This document shows positions 56,935 to 64,000 of a stretch of DNA of 64,000 nucleotides, piece after piece. The DNA lies in NCBI RefSeq assembly GCF_014202225.1, contig NZ_JACHGE010000002.1, positions 490,636-554,635 on the forward strand. Direction: 5' to 3'. The notes below the pieces were generated by a model. It worked only from the letters and a program-made list of their open reading frames with translations, was not told the DNA's origin and did not search any database. A program made the position numbers and the translations under genes. The stretch comes from Algibacter amylolyticus (GTDB taxonomy: Bacteria; Bacteroidota; Bacteroidia; Flavobacteriales; Flavobacteriaceae). The stretch's first letter is position 1, and every line of letters starts with the position of its first letter.

Positions 56935-59900
56935 ATGAAATGTAATTTACTTGTTGGGTCTAGACACAAAACTCTTTTAACAATACTATTTTTTGTTATC
57001 AGTCTTAGTTTAGTGCAGGCACAAACAACAACCGTAACCGGAAATGTAACAGGAGAGGGGCAGGCTCTTCCTGGAGTAAGTATCTTGGTTAAAGGAACAG
57101 CTACGGGAACTGTTACTGATTTTGATGGAAATTTCGAAATTAAAACAGATTCTAAAAGTGTGCTAATTTTTACCTACATAGGTTATTTGGCCGAAGAAGT
57201 TCCTGTTAATGGAAAATCTACAATGAACGTAATTATGCAACCCGATGTGGCAGCACTAGATGAGGTTGTAGTAGTTGGCTATGGTACTCAAAAAAGAAAA
57301 GAAGTCACTGGAGCTGTTGGTCAGGTTAAAAACGAAGCTCTTGTTTTGTCTGCAACTGCAGATTTAGGAACAGCACTTCAAGGCCAAGTGGCAGGGGTTA
57401 ATGTTCAAGCTTCTGACGGTGCGCCAGGTTCAGAATCAAACATTACAATTCGTGGTATTAGTTCCATTCTTGGAAGTAGCAGCCCTCTTTATGTGGTAGA
57501 TGGTATTCCTTTTAATGGGGATCCAAAATTGAGTATGAATGAAATTGAAACCATTGATGTATTAAAGGATGCCGCATCGGCTGCAATTTATGGTACTCGT
57601 GGTGCCGGTGGTGTTATTTTAATAACCACTAAAAAAGGTAAAGAAGGTATAATGAAAATGAATTTTGACACCTATTATGGTATTCAAATGATTACTTCAG
57701 GAGTCCCTTTATTAGAAACAGAAGATTTTTTATATGTTAAACACTTAAGTGGAGCTGTCTTAAATGGTACTACTTTTGGTAATACATGGACGCCTATTGT
57801 TCAAGGGCCTCACCAATTAACAAATAATACAAACTTAACAGATATTATAGAAAATGATTTTGCTCCTATTCAAAACCATAGTGTGGGGATTTCTGGAGGA
57901 AAAGAAGGTTTAACATATAGTGTAAATGCTACGATTTTTGATCAAGAAGGAACTATTATTAATTCGGGATATAACCGTTTTAATGTAAGAGCTAATACAC
58001 AATACAAAAAAGGTAAATGGAGTGTTAACACAGGTATGGGATTTGGTATAGAACAGCACGAATTTGCGCCTTGGCAATTTTTATTAGATGCTTATAGATA
58101 TAATCCATACTCTCAAATGTTAGATCCTGATGTTGAAACTATTCAGCACCCAGGACCAGATAATGTTGATGCTCAGAATTTAAGTAATAATTTAGTTAAG
58201 TTTAAGCAAAGAGACAATAGGAATACAGAAAACTTTAATGCTAATATTACTGCAAATTATAAAATAGATAAAAATTTAACATATACCATTAGAGGAGGAC
58301 TATCATATAATAACAATACAAGAATAAAAATAAATCCTTTATTTAAAACTTATGATGAAGATGGAGAGTTGATACCATCAAATAATAGGTCTGGTGTTAG
58401 AAATGAAAGTGGAAGATCGCAAAGATCTACTATTGAAAATATCTTAAACTATAAAAGAAGGTTTGGACGTCATAATATTCAAGTAACAGCAGCATATTCA
58501 GCTGAAAAATATGAAAATGCTTGGTTTTTTGCCGAGAAAAAAGATTTAGTAAATAATGATATTACGGTTTTAAATGGAGCTTTAAATGATCCTGTTGTGG
58601 GTTCTGGAACTAACTTTTCTCAAAATGTAAGTAGAGGAACTTTAGGTTTGCTAGGTAGAATTCAATATAATTATAAAGGAAAGTACTTAGTTAGTGCTAG
58701 TGCACGACGAGATGGATCTTCTAGATTTTCAAAAAAATACCGCTATAATACTTTCCCGTCCCTATCTGTAGGATGGAATGTATCTGATGAAAATTTTTGG
58801 AAGTTTCTTAAACCAACGGTTTCTTTATTTAAATTAAGAGCTAGTCATGGTACTGTAGGAAATGATAATTTCTTGGATTACAGTAATGCAGCAGTAATTG
58901 TAAACAATAGAGATTATATTTTTGGTCCAGAAGAGGATGATAGATTGGTACAAGGGGCAATACAAGAGGCATTTGCAAATGAAAACATTAAGTGGGAAAC
59001 TTCTGTTTCTGATAATATAGGTTTCGATTTAGGTTTTTTTAGTAATAAGTTAAACGTTTCGGCAGATTTTTATAATACTAAAAAAGAAGACTTATTACTA
59101 GGTGTTATCCTACCTCCATCTGTAGGTGTAGGTACAGGAAATAACAGTAACGTTATTCTAAACGTTGGAGATATGGTTAATAAAGGTATGGAGTGGACTG
59201 TTAACTATAAGCAAGCTGGTACTTTTTCTTGGAACGCTGGTTTAACATTCACTAAGAATGTTAATGAAATTACAAAAATGAGTGGTTCTAATAAAATTCA
59301 ATATCTAGATAATAGTGAGGTTGTACAAGGTGTGCCTAATGAAGATTTGGTATCTGTATTAGCAGAAGGCTATGAAGCTGGTTCTTTTTTCCTAATTAAA
59401 ACAGATGGAATTATTGATACTCAAGAAAAATTGGACGCATATAATCCACTGGTAGGAGGCAACGCCAATTTAGGTGATTTGAGATATGTAGACGCACTTA
59501 CAGTAGATACGGATGGAGATGGTGTTCCAGATGCTGGTGATGGTATTATAGATCTTAATGATAGACAATATGCTGGTAGCGGTTCTCCAGAATTTGAAAT
59601 GGGTTTCAACTTTGGAGCCAATTATAAGGATTTTGATATTTCAATGCAGTGGTATGCTTCTTTTGGAGCAGAGGTTATGAATGGTAGTAAAGCTTATTCG
59701 TATAAAGCAGGTACACATAGAGATTTGTTATACCAATGGTCTCCACAAAATACTACATCTGCAATACCAACAAATAGAGGTCGTGATCACGAAAATTTTA
59801 GAGGTTACACAGATTTTTGGTTAGAAGATGGCACATTTGCAAGATTAAGAAATATTGCTATTGGATACTCATTACCAAAAGATATGCTTGAAAAAAATGG

Positions 59901-60069
59901 CATTTCTAAAGTTAGATTGTATGTATCTGCACAAAACCCAATTACAATTACTAAGTATACAGGGTTTGATCCAGAGGTTGGTAATAATAGCTTAGCTACT
60001 AGAGGTTTGGATAGAGGTAATTATCCAATAAGTTCTAGTTTTAGGTTTGGTGTTCAGCTTGCTTTTTAA
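56935..60069 (+). CDS. SusC-family TonB-dependent outer-membrane transporter (second system)
   Basis: The 1044-residue protein has a signal peptide (about 1-30, ending LVQAQ), a carboxypeptidase-regulatory-like domain (GNVTGEGQALPGVSILVKGT), the plug with VVVVGYGTQKRKEVTGAV and IRGISSI, and a barrel ending in the expected F (GVQLAF). It resembles the first SusC but is a separate paralogue. No TGTCAAGTTT operator lies in the 184 bp upstream, so it is controlled differently, possibly through readthrough from the GH29 operon. The substrate is inferred to be a galactan fragment, by neighbourhood only. Confidence 0.95.
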   Translation: MKCNLLVGSRHKTLLTILFFVISLSLVQAQTTTVTGNVTGEGQALPGVSILVKGTATGTVTDFDGNFEIKTDSKSVLIFTYIGYLAEEVPVNGKSTMNVIMQPDVAALDEVVVVGYGTQKRKEVTGAVGQVKNEALVLSATADLGTALQGQVAGVNVQASDGAPGSESNITIRGISSILGSSSPLYVVDGIPFNGDPKLSMNEIETIDVLKDAASAAIYGTRGAGGVILITTKKGKEGIMKMNFDTYYGIQMITSGVPLLETEDFLYVKHLSGAVLNGTTFGNTWTPIVQGPHQLTNNTNLTDIIENDFAPIQNHSVGISGGKEGLTYSVNATIFDQEGTIINSGYNRFNVRANTQYKKGKWSVNTGMGFGIEQHEFAPWQFLLDAYRYNPYSQMLDPDVETIQHPGPDNVDAQNLSNNLVKFKQRDNRNTENFNANITANYKIDKNLTYTIRGGLSYNNNTRIKINPLFKTYDEDGELIPSNNRSGVRNESGRSQRSTIENILNYKRRFGRHNIQVTAAYSAEKYENAWFFAEKKDLVNNDITVLNGALNDPVVGSGTNFSQNVSRGTLGLLGRIQYNYKGKYLVSASARRDGSSRFSKKYRYNTFPSLSVGWNVSDENFWKFLKPTVSLFKLRASHGTVGNDNFLDYSNAAVIVNNRDYIFGPEEDDRLVQGAIQEAFANENIKWETSVSDNIGFDLGFFSNKLNVSADFYNTKKEDLLLGVILPPSVGVGTGNNSNVILNVGDMVNKGMEWTVNYKQAGTFSWNAGLTFTKNVNEITKMSGSNKIQYLDNSEVVQGVPNEDLVSVLAEGYEAGSFFLIKTDGIIDTQEKLDAYNPLVGGNANLGDLRYVDALTVDTDGDGVPDAGDGIIDLNDRQYAGSGSPEFEMGFNFGANYKDFDISMQWYASFGAEVMNGSKAYSYKAGTHRDLLYQWSPQNTTSAIPTNRGRDHENFRGYTDFWLEDGTFARLRNIAIGYSLPKDMLEKNGISKVRLYVSAQNPITITKYTGFDPEVGNNSLATRGLDRGNYPISSSFRFGVQLAF

Positions 60070-60129
60070 TTAAAAAATCTAAACAATGAAAATATTAAAA
60101 TTAAGTACTAACAAAAAATATTAAAAATT

Positions 60130-61998
60130 ATGAAAAAGATGATATTTAAAAAGGCGGTGCTTGTAATGGTTTTAACCATAACATGCTTCGCATGTAGTAA
60201 AAGCTTTTTAGAAGAAACAAATCCAAATAGTATTTCTACAGAAAGTTTCTGGAATACAATCGGTGATTTAGATACGGGTTTATTTAGTGTTTATAACGCT
60301 TTTAAAAACCCATCGGTAATGTCTGTTGTAGATGAGTATAACCGAAGTGATATGACTTTTCCGGGATGGGGAAGGCCAAATACCAGCAATGTGTATTTTT
60401 TACAAACATTTAATAATTCTTCTGGTGCTCCTAATAATAAATGGTCTGCATTATATACTGGAATTTTTAGAGCAAATCAAGTAATTATAGCTACTGAAAA
60501 ATTAATGGGAACCTTTGGCAACGCAGAAACAGAGCTGTATGCAAAAGAAATTTTAGCACAAGCAAGAGGTTTTAGAGGACTGTTTTATTTTTATTTATAC
60601 ACAGGCTTTAATAAAGGGTCGGTGCCAATTTTTGATTTCATTCCAGAAAATGAAGAAGACTTTTATCAACCAGTTAGTACAGCAGAAGCTGTTCAAGCGT
60701 TTTATTTAGCAGATTTGGAGTTTGCACAAGAAAATCTTCCAACACGTGCAGAATATGCAGATAATGAATTAGGTAGAATTACTAAAGGCGCAGCTACTGC
60801 TTTATTAGGTAAAAGCTATTTATATGATGGCGACTATACTATGGCAGCGCAATATTTTAAATCTGTTATTGAAGATTATGATTATGCTTTAACTCCAGAC
60901 ATAGGAAGTAATTTTACAACCAGAGATGAGTTTAACGTAGAGTCTATTTTAGAAGTCGCATATTCATTAAATTTTAATGCTGAATTAAATGCATATGATC
61001 AAGCACAAACTTCTAGTATATTAAACTTTTCATTTAGTCCTGTTGGAGGTTTTAGAAGTTTATATCCTGCTACGTGGTTAAATGCTTTATATAGAAGCGA
61101 GCCATTGGATATGAATGATCCGGTAAATACGGTTGAAAGGCCAAAACTTAGAGATAATGGTATAAGAGAAGTAGATGAAAATGGCGAGTATATTATGGAA
61201 ACTGTACCAAGATCATTCTCTTTAAGAACATCAGCTTCTATTGCTTTACCAGATGATTATGATAGCTCATATTATGGGTTAACATTACCTCAAGCTACGC
61301 CATTTAACAATGCAGAACATAGTTACTGGAGAAAATATACAAACTGGGATATTACAGACAATGAGAAAAATATATCGGCAACAAATTCACGATCGGGTGT
61401 TAATGTACGTGTTATTCGTTTGGCAGATGTGTATTTGATGTATGCAGAATGTTTAATTAAGGGAGGTACGGACGACAGTGGTGTTTCTGAGGCTTTGAAA
61501 TATATTAACAAAGTAAGAAGACGTTCAGCAGTAAGACTATTAGGATTAGCATCGGAGAGCGAATATCCAATAAATGAACATGACGAGCTTACTTATACAG
61601 CAACTACTCTTATGGATCATTTAATGTATGTTGAAAGACCATTAGAATTGTCTGCAGAAGGTAATGCTATTCGTACACTAGATTTAAGACGTTGGGGTAT
61701 TACAAAACAACGCTTTGAAGATCTTGCACAACGTCATTATTACACCGCACACCTTAAGTTTGAAACTGAAGATGGTAAAAGTTTAACGCGTTGGCAATCA
61801 ATTCTTGCTGATGATCCAGTGAAGCTTGAAGAAATGGGGCCTCAAGTAACGCTTCCAGCTACTTATGATGTGCCAGTTAGTAAATGGGATAACGAACGCG
61901 GACCTGCTGCGTCAAATTACATCGAGGAGTTACACGCGTATTGGCCAATACCAAATAGCGAAGAAACGGCAAACCCGAAACTGTATTCCACACCATAA
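60130..61998 (+). CDS. SusD/RagB-family glycan-binding lipoprotein (second system)
   Basis: The 622-residue lipoprotein (lipobox CFACSKSFLEE) has a full SusD layout: ARGFRGLFYFYLYTGF in the N-terminal TPR-like region and VIRLADVYLMYAECLIKGG in the C-terminal part, then LSAEGNAIRTLDLRRWG. It starts 60 bp after the second SusC stop, a looser coupling than in the first system. It forms the surface lid of the second importer. Confidence 0.95.
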   Translation: MKKMIFKKAVLVMVLTITCFACSKSFLEETNPNSISTESFWNTIGDLDTGLFSVYNAFKNPSVMSVVDEYNRSDMTFPGWGRPNTSNVYFLQTFNNSSGAPNNKWSALYTGIFRANQVIIATEKLMGTFGNAETELYAKEILAQARGFRGLFYFYLYTGFNKGSVPIFDFIPENEEDFYQPVSTAEAVQAFYLADLEFAQENLPTRAEYADNELGRITKGAATALLGKSYLYDGDYTMAAQYFKSVIEDYDYALTPDIGSNFTTRDEFNVESILEVAYSLNFNAELNAYDQAQTSSILNFSFSPVGGFRSLYPATWLNALYRSEPLDMNDPVNTVERPKLRDNGIREVDENGEYIMETVPRSFSLRTSASIALPDDYDSSYYGLTLPQATPFNNAEHSYWRKYTNWDITDNEKNISATNSRSGVNVRVIRLADVYLMYAECLIKGGTDDSGVSEALKYINKVRRRSAVRLLGLASESEYPINEHDELTYTATTLMDHLMYVERPLELSAEGNAIRTLDLRRWGITKQRFEDLAQRHYYTAHLKFETEDGKSLTRWQSILADDPVKLEEMGPQVTLPATYDVPVSKWDNERGPAASNYIEELHAYWPIPNSEETANPKLYSTP

Positions 61999-62052
61999 GT
62001 GGATATAAGTTAAATTTTAAACAAGGTTACATTTAAAATAAATATTTATAAC

Positions 62053-63624
62053 ATGAAAAATAATATAGTAATATTAATGTTTCTTTTGGCAGTTCTTTTT
62101 ATAGGATGTCAAAAAGATGATGACTATGAAGCACCTAATTCATTTTCAGATGTGGGTTGGTATTTTAGTGATACAGAAGGAAATCTAGCAACAAAAATAA
62201 ATGGTTATATAACATTTGCCGATTTATCTCAAGGCGTAGTAAGTCATGAATGGTCTATTGGCGGAGGAAGTTATTATTTAGAAATGCCAATTGCAAGACA
62301 AGATTCAATTTTTGATGGAAAGATTATTGGTTCTGGTACTTCTACTGAAAAAACAGTAAGTGTTTGGTTTAAAAAATCAGGACTTCAGGGCGTAAGACTT
62401 TATAATGTTTTTGATGAAAAAGTAACATTTAGAGGACGTAAAGACGAAGAAAATGTGTTTATAGATGCAGAACAAGTTGGAGATAAATGGGTTATAGATA
62501 CTACATTTATTGTAGATGTTTATGATTCAATTGTACCACAAATTAGAATAGAGCATGCTGAAGGAGGTGTAGTTGGGCATACAAACCCACAAGATACTAT
62601 CTTTGTGGAAGCAGGTGGTACACTTAACTTTTTTGATGAAACAACAATAGGTAGGCCAGATACTTGGGAGTGGAATGTAGGTACAGCAAAAAGTAATGAT
62701 CAAAATGCCAGTATTGTTTTAAAAAAATTAGGCATATTTAAAGCAACTTTGAGTATTAGTAGAACAGGACAAAATATCCCCGGAGATTTTGAGTTTTACA
62801 GAATTCCATCACCTATAAAAGTGATTCCGTCAAGTCAACCATTTGTTGTAACACCAACCGATTTAATGGAACGGAAAGATCAAACTATTCAAGTTCCATT
62901 TAATGGTGAATTTGATGCATTTATAGATCAAGAATCGTTCTTTTCTGTAAAAGTTAATGGAGCAGAGTTTAATATTGCTTCAGTATCTATTAATTTGGAT
63001 GATGCTACTATACTTGATATTAAATTATCAGACCAAATTTATAGAAATGACGATATAACAGTAAGTTATGATGGTAACGGCACATTGTTGTCTACAGATA
63101 CACGTGTTCCAGAGGCTTTTACAGATTTACCAGTTGCAATGTTTCAACATGAAGCTATTAAGTTTGATTTTGAAACTGGAGGTGAAAATTTTGTACCAAG
63201 AGATGGAGAAAATTTAGCAACTACCACGATAGGTATATCGACTGAGCAGGCAGCCAGTGGGACCAATAGTTTAAAAATGGATGCAGCAGCATCAGGGAAT
63301 TTTTCCGCTTGGATTAATTATACAGACACATTTAGTTTAAATGCTGGGGTACCTGTAATGTATGAATATAAATTATACAAAGTTTCTGGTACAGCAATAA
63401 ATTTCTTGGCACCTTGGATTAATAAGGGAGGAAACGCTACTGTATCGCAATTTTGGCATAATACCATCCAATCGGCACCGTTTGATGAATGGACTACGAT
63501 AAGAACTCAATTAGTGACACCATCTGCAACGGCTGATGATTATAATATGTATTTTAGGCATAACGGATCAGGAACTATTTATTTAGATGATGTACGTATT
63601 ATTGAGCCAGATGAAAGACCTTAA
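62053..63624 (+). CDS. Surface glycan-binding lipoprotein (third gene of second SusCD operon)
   Basis: The 523-residue lipoprotein (lipobox LFIGCQKDD) has PKD/Ig-like N-terminal domains (about 35-260), an SbsA-like Ig domain (about 270-355), and a C-terminal jelly-roll of the CBM4 kind (about 365-520, ending GTIYLDDVRIIEPDERP). The plan is the same as that of the lipoprotein at 38270-39856, though the sequences differ. It has no hydrolase motif. It likely binds polysaccharide for the second SusCD importer. Confidence 0.83.
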   Translation: MKNNIVILMFLLAVLFIGCQKDDDYEAPNSFSDVGWYFSDTEGNLATKINGYITFADLSQGVVSHEWSIGGGSYYLEMPIARQDSIFDGKIIGSGTSTEKTVSVWFKKSGLQGVRLYNVFDEKVTFRGRKDEENVFIDAEQVGDKWVIDTTFIVDVYDSIVPQIRIEHAEGGVVGHTNPQDTIFVEAGGTLNFFDETTIGRPDTWEWNVGTAKSNDQNASIVLKKLGIFKATLSISRTGQNIPGDFEFYRIPSPIKVIPSSQPFVVTPTDLMERKDQTIQVPFNGEFDAFIDQESFFSVKVNGAEFNIASVSINLDDATILDIKLSDQIYRNDDITVSYDGNGTLLSTDTRVPEAFTDLPVAMFQHEAIKFDFETGGENFVPRDGENLATTTIGISTEQAASGTNSLKMDAAASGNFSAWINYTDTFSLNAGVPVMYEYKLYKVSGTAINFLAPWINKGGNATVSQFWHNTIQSAPFDEWTTIRTQLVTPSATADDYNMYFRHNGSGTIYLDDVRIIEPDERP

Positions 63625-63650
63625 ATCATTTTCTAATTAAGATATATTCA

Positions 63651-63684
63651 AAAAAGGTTTCGCATATTTTGCGAAACCTTTTTT
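63651..63684 (+). terminator. Rho-independent terminator after second SusCD operon
   Basis: The arms AAAAAGGTTTCGCA and TGCGAAACCTTTTTT pair fully across a short loop. It lies 26 bp after the lipoprotein gene, so the following sulfatase needs its own promoter. Confidence 0.92.
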
Positions 63685-63780
63685 ATGTTAACATAAACCA
63701 TAATTTATCGTAATAAAAACATATGTGATATTACTTGTTTGTATATATATGGATATTTACATGATTAAAAAAACTAAAAA

Positions 63781-64000
63781 ATGAATAAAATTCTTGCACT
63801 CTGTTTAGCAATCATAGCATTTTCTTCTTGCTCAGAAGGAACAAAAAAGAAAACAAAAACAACGACTACAAAACAACCAAATATCATCTACATCATGTCA
63901 GATGATCATACCACACAGGCATTTGGTATTTATGGCAGCAGGTTAGCGAGCTTAAACCCAACACCAACATTAGACAAAATAGCAAGAGAAGGTATAATTT
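63781..64000 (+). CDS. Sulfatase lipoprotein, S1 type (partial, C-terminus beyond window)
   Basis: An ATG at 63781 opens a frame running off the window. The first residues form a lipoprotein signal (lipobox FSSCSEG), then a lysine/threonine-rich linker, then the N-terminal sulfatase signature PNIIYIMSDDHTTQAFGIYGS and PTPTLDKIAREG. The D-D pair is the metal ligand site. The formylglycine motif would lie beyond the window. It is a second sulfatase for the second uptake system. Confidence 0.85.
   Translation, partial: MNKILALCLAIIAFSSCSEGTKKKTKTTTTKQPNIIYIMSDDHTTQAFGIYGSRLASLNPTPTLDKIAREGII

Overview
The window is AT-rich DNA from a marine, alga-associated member of the Bacteroidota, most likely the family Flavobacteriaceae. 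Three things point there: SusC/SusD pairs, many proteins ending in a type IX secretion (T9SS) sorting domain, and promoters of the TAnnTTTG type. The content is a large agar/porphyran utilisation region. I found no rRNA, tRNA, CRISPR array, insertion sequence or phage gene.

Layout. (1) 1-8146, minus strand: two secreted giants. One is a truncated cohesin-like/CARDB/Calx-beta protein. The other is a 2023-residue leucine-rich-repeat protein with a dockerin-like segment. They look unrelated to the sugar genes. (2) 9111-19158, minus strand: an eight-gene operon for 3,6-anhydro-L-galactose (L-AHG). It runs MDR dehydrogenase, SDR, aldehyde dehydrogenase, GH3, enolase-superfamily cycloisomerase, aldose epimerase, RhaT-like transporter, GH117. 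(3) 19585-21240: a TPR/LuxR-type membrane regulator. (4) 21597-43953, plus strand: the depolymerising and uptake block. It holds a GH86 with an early stop codon, small T9SS proteins, a sulfatase, three GH16 enzymes, an intact 1414-residue GH86, and a SusC/SusD/surface-lipoprotein trio, separated by strong terminators. (5) 44037-47709, minus strand: a GH2 beta-galactosidase and an AraC-family regulator. (6) 47917-64000, plus strand: a four-gene cytochrome c / DUF1501 / NHL / DUF2231 cassette, a GH29, a second SusC/SusD/lipoprotein trio and the start of a second sulfatase.

How it fits together (inference from families). Surface GH86 and GH16 enzymes cut agarose/porphyran, SusCD imports the oligosaccharides, and sulfatase, GH29, GH2 and GH117 trim them to D-galactose, L-galactose and L-AHG. 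L-AHG is then oxidised and isomerised towards 2-keto-3-deoxygluconate. The kinase and aldolase needed to finish that route are not in the window.

The most notable observation is a shared operator: two 10-bp direct half-sites, TGTCAAGTTT, with an 11-bp period. Variants occur in seven intergenic regions. In six of them the operator ends exactly 30 bp before the start of a TAnnTTTG-like -7 element. One copy sits in front of the AraC-family gene itself, suggesting an autoregulated agar/porphyran regulon. The second most notable is the heme/Tat cassette beside the second SusCD system, a candidate extracytoplasmic oxidation system of unknown substrate.
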